Shown: positions 50,041-57,543 of the stretch, one piece after another | Position numbering within the stretch: position 1 is the stretch's first letter | Layout of the letters: the number at the start of each line of letters is the position of its first letter | NCBI RefSeq assembly: GCF_031626875.1 | Contig: NZ_JANDMF010000027.1 | Location: 12,440-76,439, forward strand | Direction: 5' to 3' | DNA length: 64,000 nt | DNA from: Clostridium sp031626875 | GTDB taxonomy: Bacteria; Bacillota; Clostridia; Clostridiales; Clostridiaceae | Translations under genes and position numbers: made by a program | The notes under the pieces: model-generated | What the model was told of the DNA's origin: nothing | The model's database searches: none | Seen by the model: only the letters and a program-made list of their open reading frames with translations

Positions 50041-52050
50041 TTAAGCAAATCCTAGTAATGAACCTACTTGATATACAATTACAGCCGCTATCCAAGCAAC
50101 TACAAAAGTATATGTTGCTGCAAAAATTGTCCATCTCCAAGAATTTGTTTCTCTCTTAATTGCACCTAATGCTACTAAACATGGCGTATACAACAAAGAC
50201 ATAACCATAAATGACATGGCTGATAATGGTGTAAATATACTCTGAATTGCAACTGTTAATTCAGGTCCTTCCTGAACTCCAGCATATATTAATCCCATAG
50301 TTGCTACTACAGATTCCTTAGCCAATATTCCTGTTAATAATGATACTCCGGCTTGCCATGTTCCAAATCCTGCTAGCGTAAATATAGGTGCTATTACTCC
50401 TCCTATTATTCCAAGCAATGAGTTTTCACTATTAGCTTCAACTCCTGCTGGAAAGTTTGATAAGAATGTTAATAGTATCATAACTGGTAGAATTATCACT
50501 CCAGCCTTTTTACAAAAAGCACCAGCTTTATCCCACATTAATATGAATACATTTTTAACAGATGGTAACTTATAACTTGGAAGTTCCATAACAAAATATG
50601 AAGTTTCTCCTTTAAATAAAGTTTTGCTAAATATCTTTCCCATTATAAGAGCTACTATTATTCCAATTATATAAAGAGCAAATAAAATTACACCTTGATT
50701 TTTCTGAAAAAATGCACTTATAAAAAGAGCATATATAGGTAACCTTGCCCCACAGGATACAAAAGGATTAATTAATATTGCTATCATTCTATCTTTCTTA
50801 TTTTCTAATGTTCTGGTAGACATTATCCCTGGCACATTACATCCTGTACTTACAAGCATAGATACAAAGGTTTTACCATGTAATCCTAAGCTTCTCATAA
50901 GTCTATCCATAACATATGCAGCTCTTGCCATATATCCACTGTCTTCCAATAAACCAATTAAAAAATACATTACCATTATTAGTGGTAAGAATGCAATTAC
51001 ATTTCCTACTCCACCAAACACACCATCTTTAACAAGATTCACCAACAAATCTGGAGCTTCAGCACTTGAAAGCACTCCAGATACACTTTCTCCAAGCCCA
51101 CTAATAAATCCATCTACTATATCTTGAAGTCCAGCTCCTATTTTAAATGTAACTTCATATAATATAAACATAATAATTGCAAAAATAGGTATACCTAGAT
51201 ACTTATTAGTAACAACTTTATCTATCCTATCTGTTATAGTTTCTTTCCCCTTCTCTTTTCTAACTACAGTATCTGAAACAATATCTGATATAAAAGAATA
51301 TCTTTCATTTACTATAGCCATTTCTCCTTCAAAGCCAATTTTTTCTTCTATATCTTTATTACATAATTCAAGCTTTTCCTTTATTAATTTATTTTCTTCA
51401 ATTTTAAACTGATTTTTAATATGCTCATCATTTTCAAGTAACTTTAATGCTGCCCATTCTGAATTTAACTCTATATTTTTTGCATTTTGTTCAATGGCTT
51501 TAGCTAAAACCTGTATTCCATTATTAATATCTTCACCATAATCTATTGTTACTTTTGGAGATTTTATATCATTACTTATACTTACTTTTATTAATTCATC
51601 AATTCCTTTTGACTTTAAAGCAACCGTTGGAATTATCGGAATTCCTAATTTTTTGCTTAATTCCTTAATATTTATTTCAATTTGTCTATTTTCTGCTTCA
51701 TCCATCATATTTAAAGCAACGACAACATTGGCTCCCATCTCTAATAACTGTATGGTAAGATATAAATTTCTTTCTATATTGGTAGCATCAATAACATTTA
51801 TAACTACATCTGGTTTCTCATTAACTACATAGTTTCTTGCAACAACTTCATCTTCTGAATATGCCCCTAAACTATAAGTTCCAGGTAAATCTACTATTGT
51901 ATACTCATTACCTTCATACTTTAGTATACCTTCTTTTTTTTCCACTGTAACACCAGGCCAGTTACCTACATGTTGCCTGGCTTTTGTTAAAATATTAAAC
52001 AAACTTGTTTTCCCACAATTAGGGTTTCCAGCTAACGCTATTGTCTTCAT
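50041..52050 (-). CDS. feoB: Ferrous iron transport protein B
   Basis: 669 residues. The N-terminal G domain has G1 GNPNCGKTSLF, G2/G3 NWPGVTVEKKEG and DLPGTYSLG, and G4 NMMDEA. The membrane part has two gate regions with the core cysteine block STGCNVPGIMSTR and GILAKESVVATMGLIY. It imports Fe(II) with FeoA. It is the last gene of feoC-feoA-feoA-feoB. Confidence 0.96.
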   Translation of the reverse strand: MKTIALAGNPNCGKTSLFNILTKARQHVGNWPGVTVEKKEGILKYEGNEYTIVDLPGTYSLGAYSEDEVVARNYVVNEKPDVVINVIDATNIERNLYLTIQLLEMGANVVVALNMMDEAENRQIEINIKELSKKLGIPIIPTVALKSKGIDELIKVSISNDIKSPKVTIDYGEDINNGIQVLAKAIEQNAKNIELNSEWAALKLLENDEHIKNQFKIEENKLIKEKLELCNKDIEEKIGFEGEMAIVNERYSFISDIVSDTVVRKEKGKETITDRIDKVVTNKYLGIPIFAIIMFILYEVTFKIGAGLQDIVDGFISGLGESVSGVLSSAEAPDLLVNLVKDGVFGGVGNVIAFLPLIMVMYFLIGLLEDSGYMARAAYVMDRLMRSLGLHGKTFVSMLVSTGCNVPGIMSTRTLENKKDRMIAILINPFVSCGARLPIYALFISAFFQKNQGVILFALYIIGIIVALIMGKIFSKTLFKGETSYFVMELPSYKLPSVKNVFILMWDKAGAFCKKAGVIILPVMILLTFLSNFPAGVEANSENSLLGIIGGVIAPIFTLAGFGTWQAGVSLLTGILAKESVVATMGLIYAGVQEGPELTVAIQSIFTPLSAMSFMVMSLLYTPCLVALGAIKRETNSWRWTIFAATYTFVVAWIAAVIVYQVGSLLGFA

Positions 52051-52091
52051 ATTACTCCCCCTTGATATTAAAATTTATTATCAATTAGACA

Positions 52092-52313
52092 TTAAACTAA
52101 TATCATTATTTTTTTAGCTATATCTAAATCTAAAGCAAATCTACTTTCCTCTATAGCTATAATTAAACTTCTTCCATCATTTTTTACTATTTTAATTTTA
52201 TTTCCTGCTGAAATTCCTAATTCTCCCAATCTCTTTCCGAGTCCTTCCTTTATAGAAATTGTCTTTACTTCTACTTCCTTTCCTTCATCTGCCAAATTCA
52301 TTGGTAATATCAT
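52092..52313 (-). CDS. feoA: FeoA domain protein (second copy)
   Basis: 73 residues with an SH3-like FeoA fold: EGLGKRLGELGISAGNKIKI and the end LDLDIAKKIMILV. It lies between another FeoA gene and feoB. Paired FeoA genes before feoB are common in clostridia; they may form a hetero-oligomer on FeoB. Confidence 0.9.
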   Translation of the reverse strand: MILPMNLADEGKEVEVKTISIKEGLGKRLGELGISAGNKIKIVKNDGRSLIIAIEESRFALDLDIAKKIMILV

Positions 52314-52323
52314 GTAATCACCT

Positions 52324-52545
52324 CTATTCTCCAGATATTACTTTAGCTTCATTCTTTCTTAATGTAAGCTTATATCCTCTTACAAAAACTTCAACAGGAT
52401 CACCAAAAGGAGCTTTTCCTGTAACCTCTAGTTCTACTCCAGGCGTTATTCCCATATCTAGTAACTTTCTTCTTACTAAACTATCTTTTTCTATATTTTT
52501 AACTTTCATTTTCTCTCCAACGCTTAATTGATCTAAAGTGTTCAT
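52324..52545 (-). CDS. feoA: FeoA domain protein (first copy)
   Basis: 73 residues: LSVGEKMKVKNIEKDSLVRR, LLDMGITPGVELEVTGKAPF and a C-terminus YKLTLRKNEAKVI. It is the more typical FeoA of the two. It begins two bases after the feoC-like stop, with GGAGGTAGC upstream. Confidence 0.92.
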   Translation of the reverse strand: MNTLDQLSVGEKMKVKNIEKDSLVRRKLLDMGITPGVELEVTGKAPFGDPVEVFVRGYKLTLRKNEAKVISGE

Positions 52546-52547
52546 AG

Positions 52548-52811
52548 CTACCTCCTTATTTTATTTAATAAATTATAACCTTTTTTAGTTATTTCGTAAT
52601 CTACCTTATCATTAAGTTTTTTACTGCTACATCCACAAGAACATTTTTCACATGCAGACATATCACATGATATTTTTGCAATGTATCCCATGGATATAAG
52701 TTTATTTTTTAAATCATCAACCATGGTTTCTTGAAGATTAAGTTGTCTCGCAATAAATCTACTAGAAAAATTGCTTTCTTTGTTAATAATCTCTAATACT
52801 TTATTTAGCAT
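52548..52811 (-). CDS. feoC: FeoC-like winged-helix regulator with cysteine cluster
   Basis: 87 residues: an N-terminal winged helix (FSSRFIARQLNLQETMVDDL) and a cysteine cluster CDMSACEKCSCGCSS. FeoC proteins can bind an Fe-S cluster and tune FeoB. It is the first gene of the operon behind a consensus promoter. It could instead be a local transcription regulator. Confidence 0.78.
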   Translation of the reverse strand: MLNKVLEIINKESNFSSRFIARQLNLQETMVDDLKNKLISMGYIAKISCDMSACEKCSCGCSSKKLNDKVDYEITKKGYNLLNKIRR

Positions 52812-52861
52812 TAAATCACTTCCCTTGGAATATATGCTTTATTTTTCTTTATCTTAATGAT

Positions 52862-52892
52862 ATTATAACTCAAATGATAATTAATTTCAATT
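52862..52892 (-). promoter_or_regulatory. feo promoter with possible Fur site
   Basis: TTGAAA (52885-52890), 17 bases and TATAAT (52862-52867) on the minus strand form a near-consensus promoter. The spacer holds AATTAATTATCATTT, which partly matches a Fur box. Confidence 0.7.
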
Positions 52893-52998
52893 AAATTTAT
52901 AAATTTTTTTATTATTTTCTTTTTTCTATAAATGATAAGACTAAAATTTATTATTCTGCAGATACTATATATATACTTAAGACAAGGAGAGATTTAAA

Positions 52999-53208
52999 AT
53001 GACAAGTAGAACAGGTACAGTAAAATGGTTTAATACAGAAAAAGGTTATGGTTTTATCTCAGGAGATGATGGAGATGATGTTTTCGTACATCATTCACAG
53101 ATAAAAGCCCAAGGTCCCAACAAGGATTTACATGAAGGAGAAAATGTTTCCTTTGATGTTGAAAGTGGAGCTAAAGGTCCTATGGCCACAAATGTTAATA
53201 GACTATAA
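52999..53208 (+). CDS. csp: Cold-shock protein, CspA family
   Basis: 69 residues with both RNA-binding motifs: TGTVKWFNTEKGYGFI (RNP1, KGYGFI) and DVFVHHSQI (RNP2). It binds single-stranded RNA or DNA. A strong ribosome site AAGGAGAG precedes the ATG. It is monocistronic, diverging from the feo promoter and ending in a long hairpin. Confidence 0.95.
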   Translation: MTSRTGTVKWFNTEKGYGFISGDDGDDVFVHHSQIKAQGPNKDLHEGENVSFDVESGAKGPMATNVNRL

Positions 53209-53250
53209 TAGAAATAGCTGTCTCAATTTTGAGACAGCTATTTCTATTAT
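53205..53250. terminator. Bidirectional terminator between csp and a GNAT gene
   Basis: A perfect 22-base inverted repeat (53205-53226 with 53229-53250) with a two-base loop contains the stop codons of both converging genes. Confidence 0.85.
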
Positions 53251-53729
53251 ATATGTAATTGCCAAGATTCCACATCTAACCATTTTTCTTGTTTAAATCC
53301 AACTTTTTCATAATAAGCTACCTTATTAAATCCAAATTTTTCATGCAAAGATGAACTTATATCATTTGGTACAGTTATTACTGAAATAAGTGTACGAATT
53401 CCACTCTCTTTACACATTTTTATTAATTCTTCCATAAGTTTAGTTCCAATTCCGCTTCCTTTTTTCTTAGGATTTAAATATATTGTTACTTCCTTAGTAA
53501 AATTAAAAGCTGCTTTTGATCTCCATTCACCTACATATGCATATCCTAAAATTTTATTCTCTTCTTCGTAAACAATCCATGGTTCTTTATTTCTCTTTGC
53601 TTTTATTTTTTCCTCCATCTCTTTCAAACTTAGTTCATTCATATCAAAAGTTATACAAGTGTTCAATATGTAATAATTATAAATATCAACAATTTCCTTT
53701 GAGTCCTCTACTTTAACATTTCGTATCAT
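53247..53729 (-). CDS. GNAT N-acetyltransferase, phosphinothricin-acetyltransferase-like
   Basis: The 160-residue protein has the Pat-like start IRNVKVEDSKEIVDIYNYYI, the block AYVGEWRSKAAFNFTKEVTI and the acetyl-CoA loop KKKGSGIGTKLMEELI. The relatives acetylate phosphinothricin, methionine sulfone or similar compounds. The substrate here is unknown. Confidence 0.88.
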   Translation of the reverse strand: MIRNVKVEDSKEIVDIYNYYILNTCITFDMNELSLKEMEEKIKAKRNKEPWIVYEEENKILGYAYVGEWRSKAAFNFTKEVTIYLNPKKKGSGIGTKLMEELIKMCKESGIRTLISVITVPNDISSSLHEKFGFNKVAYYEKVGFKQEKWLDVESWQLHI

Positions 53730-53773
53730 TACATTTACCCCCTTTTAATTAATTTCATTATAACAAAAATATT

Positions 53774-53806
53774 AAAGATTGTAGAAAAATAATTTCTACA
53801 ATCTTA
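53774..53806 (-). terminator. Terminator of the MogA-like gene
   Basis: A perfect 13-base stem AAGATTGTAGAAA/TTTCTACAATCTT (53775-53787 with 53793-53805) begins at the stop codon of the MogA-like gene and has a weak T run on the minus strand. Confidence 0.7.
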
Positions 53807-54208
53807 TATTACTGTTTGTCCTATCAATTTCTCTACAATATCTATTGGAATATCTTCTATACTTTCTAAATTCAAAATTAAAGTTTCTCCTTTTACTTTC
53901 AAGTCTAAGTTTGTATAGTCTTTCAAATTTAGTTCAGCTCTAAGATTTGATATTCCTTGGTCTATCTCGCCATATACTTCTTTTGTTAAATTATTTGAAT
54001 CAACAACAACAACTAATTCGACCCTATATTCATCACAACATTTTGATAAAATACGTTTAAATATATCTTTAACTTCTGGAACAATTGTATATGAAGATAT
54101 ATCAAATTTATTTTTCCCTAAATATTCAACAATAGATTTTCCCTTTATATCTTCCTCTTCTCCTGTATATCCCTTGTCACTTATTACGATAACGCATGCC
54201 CTATACAT
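53804..54208 (-). CDS. Truncated MogA/MoaB-like protein
   Basis: 134 residues. The N-terminus VIVISDKGYTGEEEDIKGKS and the strand SYTIVPEVKDIFKRIL follow the MoaB/MogA fold. The molybdopterin-binding GGTG-S-x-RD loop that should come next is replaced by VVVDSNNLTKEVYGEIDQG. Catalysis as in MogA is therefore unlikely. It stands alone; no molybdopterin genes are nearby. Confidence 0.65.
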   Translation of the reverse strand: MYRACVIVISDKGYTGEEEDIKGKSIVEYLGKNKFDISSYTIVPEVKDIFKRILSKCCDEYRVELVVVVDSNNLTKEVYGEIDQGISNLRAELNLKDYTNLDLKVKGETLILNLESIEDIPIDIVEKLIGQTVI

Positions 54209-54375
54209 AACTCCTCCTATGAACTGTAACCTTATTACTTTATTATTATATTACTTAACTCACTTGTAAATTATGTTATTTTTTTCTTAAAATAGAGTAA
54301 TTTATTCTATGTTACTAACTTTTCATAGCTTCTATAAACATAAAATTTTATTTTTACATATACTCATTTTTATAT

Positions 54376-54416
54376 AAAAAAGATCTTACAGTAAACTTTA
54401 TTACCATAAGACCTTA
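54376..54416 (-). terminator. Terminator of the NlpC/P60 gene
   Basis: AAGGTCTTA pairs with TAAGATCTT across an 18-base loop and is followed by TTTTTT on the minus strand, 13 bases past the stop. Confidence 0.7.
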
Positions 54417-54428
54417 AAATCACTATAT

Positions 54429-56438
54429 TTAATTTAAAATTCTTCTAGCCCTGCTAACTTTGCTCCATGGTACATCTGTTATTCTTACATTTGAACTACT
54501 ATTTGGTGCTTCTATCCACTGTCCATTTCCTATATACATGCCTACATGTTGCAAACTTGAATAGAATAATAAATCTCCTGGTTTTAATGCTGAAATTGAT
54601 ACTTCAGTTCCATTTGTAATTTGATCCCAGGTTGTTCTTCCTATATAAATACCAGCTTGCTTGAATCCCCATTGCATAAGTCCTGAACAATCAAATGCTC
54701 TGTATCCTTGATTTGCATAGCTTGCAGCTCTATTATAATGTCCAGCTGCTGCTTGATCAGGAAAACTTCTCTTAAATGTATTTAACAGAGTTGTAGTTAA
54801 ATTTTCTCCTGCCCCTCCCCAAACATAAGGACTTCCAAGTTGAGATTTCATAGCACTTAAAACAGAATTAAACGTCGCTGTGCTGTTTGTATTTCCTGAA
54901 TTATTACTACTATTTCCATCAACAAATTTAATATATTGATCACTTACATAGCCTATTTGTCCATTATAGTTTAGCTTAATCCATTCACCAATTTTTCCTG
55001 TTACATCAATAGTTTGTCCATTTAACAAGTATCCCAAAACTGTTGAACTTGTATTTGCTTGAGATCTTACTCTTAAATTACTGGTAACATTTATAACCTG
55101 TCCTTTTTGATTTTTAGCAACTTCTTGTGAAGCATTTCCACCACTATTATTACTACTTGACCCTGATACTTCTTTTACATAGTCCCCTGAAACATATCCT
55201 GTTGCAGTTCCAGTCTTAATGTTATACCAACTTCCATTCTTTCCTAGTATATCGAATGTTTCTCCATTTCTTAATATTCCTAATACTGTAGAACTTGTAC
55301 TTGTTGATTGTCTTATATTTAAGCTGCTTGTTACATTTATTACTTGACCTTTTTGATTTTTAGCAACTTCTTGTGAAGCATTTCCACCACTATTATTGCT
55401 ACTTGACCCTGATACTTCTTTTACATAGTCTCCTGAAACATATCCTGTTACAGTTCCAGTCTTAATGTTATACCAACTTCCATTCTTTCCTAGTATATCG
55501 AATGTTTCTCCATTTCTTAATATTCCTAATACTGTAGAACTTGTACTTGTTGATTGTCTTATATTTAAGCTGCTTGTTACATTTATTACTTGACCTTTTT
55601 GATTTTTAGTAACTTCTTGTGAACTAGTATTTACTGGTGCATTATTACTTGCAGATGTCCCACTTGCTTTTTGAACATATTCTTTTGATACATATCCTTT
55701 AGTATTATTATAAGAAATTGCATACCAATTTCCTTCTTCAGCTGTTATGCTTACTTCTTGTCCATTTAATAAATATCCTAAAATTGAAGATGTAGTAGAT
55801 GGGCTTGTTCTAATTCTTAAATTAGTAGAAATGTTAACTACTTTTCCATTTTGAGTAGTCTTTGTTGTTTGTGCTGCTGGTGTTGTAGAAATTCCTATTT
55901 CTTTTACATAATCACTTTTTATAAACCCCACTGCATTTTGTGACTTAATATTATACCACCCATTACTATTTGATATAATTTCAAATGTATCACCATTTTT
56001 TAAAGTTCCAATAACTGCTGAACTAGTACTTGCAGAATGTCTTATATTTAAATAACTTGTTACATTTATAACTTGTCCTTTTTTATCTGTTGCCGTCACA
56101 GTACTTGTAGTAGATTGATTTAATTCTACATAATCTTTCGATACATATCCTTCTCTCCCATTGAAAGATATTCTATACCAATCACCTTTTTCAGCATTTA
56201 CTTCAATTTCTTGTCCATTATATAAGTAACCAATTATCTCATAATTAGTTCCTGCATCTGAACGTACTCTTAAATTAGTGCTTACATTAGTGATTTTCCC
56301 TTTTGTAACATTATTTATTGTTGCATTATTTTTATTAGTATTATTTTCAGTTGCATGTACATTACTACTAGATAAACCTATTCCTCCTGCAATTGCAGAC
56401 GCTGCAACTACAACTTTCAATATTTTTTTTCTATTCAT
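54429..56438 (-). CDS. Cell-wall hydrolase with six SH3 domains and NlpC/P60 domain
   Basis: 669 residues. A signal peptide (1-30) is followed by six bacterial SH3 repeats starting near 45, 120, 197, 283, 365 and 445. These alternate between the LRVRS/LNIRxS types and are joined by Ser/Asn/Gly linkers. The C-terminal NlpC/P60 domain (about 525-669) has Cys584 in FDCSGL and His631 in QHVGMYIG. It should cut peptide bonds of peptidoglycan, probably D-Glu-L/meso-diamino acid. SH3 units four and five are nearly identical. Confidence 0.93.
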   Translation of the reverse strand: MNRKKILKVVVAASAIAGGIGLSSSNVHATENNTNKNNATINNVTKGKITNVSTNLRVRSDAGTNYEIIGYLYNGQEIEVNAEKGDWYRISFNGREGYVSKDYVELNQSTTSTVTATDKKGQVINVTSYLNIRHSASTSSAVIGTLKNGDTFEIISNSNGWYNIKSQNAVGFIKSDYVKEIGISTTPAAQTTKTTQNGKVVNISTNLRIRTSPSTTSSILGYLLNGQEVSITAEEGNWYAISYNNTKGYVSKEYVQKASGTSASNNAPVNTSSQEVTKNQKGQVINVTSSLNIRQSTSTSSTVLGILRNGETFDILGKNGSWYNIKTGTVTGYVSGDYVKEVSGSSSNNSGGNASQEVAKNQKGQVINVTSSLNIRQSTSTSSTVLGILRNGETFDILGKNGSWYNIKTGTATGYVSGDYVKEVSGSSSNNSGGNASQEVAKNQKGQVINVTSNLRVRSQANTSSTVLGYLLNGQTIDVTGKIGEWIKLNYNGQIGYVSDQYIKFVDGNSSNNSGNTNSTATFNSVLSAMKSQLGSPYVWGGAGENLTTTLLNTFKRSFPDQAAAGHYNRAASYANQGYRAFDCSGLMQWGFKQAGIYIGRTTWDQITNGTEVSISALKPGDLLFYSSLQHVGMYIGNGQWIEAPNSSSNVRITDVPWSKVSRARRILN
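55087..55578. repeat. Two tandem 246-base repeats inside the wall hydrolase gene
   Basis: Units 55087-55332 and 55333-55578 differ by only a few bases and encode the same 82 residues apart from one Val/Ala change. This is recent duplication of an SH3 domain plus linker, likely to expand or contract by recombination. Confidence 0.88.
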
Positions 56439-56579
56439 CGACTTGCTTCCCTTCTCTTATAATACTAACTAATGTATTTTTATCCTTATATTTCATAAAA
56501 ACATGTATATTATTTGTTTATATTAGCATTATACGGTAATATTTTTTTATCATAGCTTTATTATCGTATAAACTCCAAA

Positions 56580-56634
56580 AAAATTAAGACTATTTTTAAT
56601 AAATTTTGTATTTATTAAAAATAGTCTTAATTTT
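56580..56634 (-). terminator. Terminator of ribU
   Basis: A perfect 24-base stem beginning AAAATTAAGACTATTTTT (56580-56603 with 56611-56634) has a seven-base loop and a T run on the minus strand, 33 bases past the ribU stop. Confidence 0.9.
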
Positions 56635-56666
56635 TTATTCATATATTAAATTTAATTCATGTAATT

Positions 56667-57254
56667 TTATCTACTAATTTCTTTAGTTTCTCTAGTTTTC
56701 ATTTCTGCTTTAAATATTGTTTCAGATACCCTCTTATATACTACAAATGTCACAATTGATACTAAAACAGCCTTTATTCCATTAAAAGGTAATAACCCTG
56801 CAACAACATAATTCATTAATTGTGCTGAATCCATTGCCATCCCATAAGCAGGAAGTAAGAAATATATATTTGCCACTATTGCAAACACTTCCATAAATAA
56901 TGTACCTACCATCATCCCAATAATAGCAGTCTTTTTATTCCTATTTCTATTATAAATAATTGATGCTGGTACAACAAATGAAATTCCTATAATAAAATTA
57001 GCTACTTCTCCTACTCCAAAACTTTGAGTTCCTCTTACTATGAAGAACAATACTATTTTTAATCCTTCCACAATTATTCCTACAATAGGCCCAAATGCAA
57101 AAGCTCCCATAAGCACTGGTAATTCACTCATGTCTATCTTTAACCACGGAAATAATGGTAATATTGGAAACTCAAAAAACATTAGAATAACAGATATTGC
57201 TGCTAATAAAGAAATCTTAATAGTTTTACTTAAATTTGTACTTGTATTATTCAT
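56667..57254 (-). CDS. ribU: Riboflavin ECF transporter S component
   Basis: 195 residues with six membrane segments. Typical RibU blocks are KISLLAAISVILMFFEFPIL, PWLKIDMSELPVLMGAFAFGP and GVGEVANFIIGISFVVPAS. It captures riboflavin and works with the shared ECF module (EcfA1A2T), which is not in this window. An FMN riboswitch and terminator precede it. Confidence 0.95.
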   Translation of the reverse strand: MNNTSTNLSKTIKISLLAAISVILMFFEFPILPLFPWLKIDMSELPVLMGAFAFGPIVGIIVEGLKIVLFFIVRGTQSFGVGEVANFIIGISFVVPASIIYNRNRNKKTAIIGMMVGTLFMEVFAIVANIYFLLPAYGMAMDSAQLMNYVVAGLLPFNGIKAVLVSIVTFVVYKRVSETIFKAEMKTRETKEISR

Positions 57255-57299
57255 TTTAACCCTCCAAAATTTTTCTCCTAGGGTGGATGTTTAAAATAA

Positions 57300-57332
57300 A
57301 ATTAAAGCCCTAACAAAATGTTAGGGCTTTGA
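57300..57332 (-). terminator. FMN riboswitch terminator
   Basis: An 11-base stem AAAGCCCTAAC/GTTAGGGCTTT (57304-57314 with 57320-57330) is followed by AATTTTATTTT on the minus strand, between the aptamer and ribU. Confidence 0.88.
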
Positions 57333-57371
57333 TAACAAATATATTAGAATTAAAATTTCTAATTTTCATAT

Positions 57372-57485
57372 GCTATCTTCTTTCATCCAGACTATACTGT
57401 CGGCTTCGGAATTTAACCGAATCTGCTAACCACTTAGCTCGCGGGCTATACCGCCGGTGAGGACTTACACCTCGCCCTGAAGATT
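57372..57485 (-). promoter_or_regulatory. FMN riboswitch (RFN element)
   Basis: The minus strand shows the conserved order CTTCAGGGCGAGGTGTAAGT, CCTCACCGGCGGTATAGCCC, GCGAGC, GATTCGGTTAAATTCCGAAG, CCGACAGTATAGTCTGGATG and AAAGAAG. It should stop ribU transcription when FMN is high. Confidence 0.97.
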
Positions 57486-57543
57486 TTTATATTATATATA
57501 TATTATACACCTATGTTAAATATGTTTCAATAAAAGCTATAGA

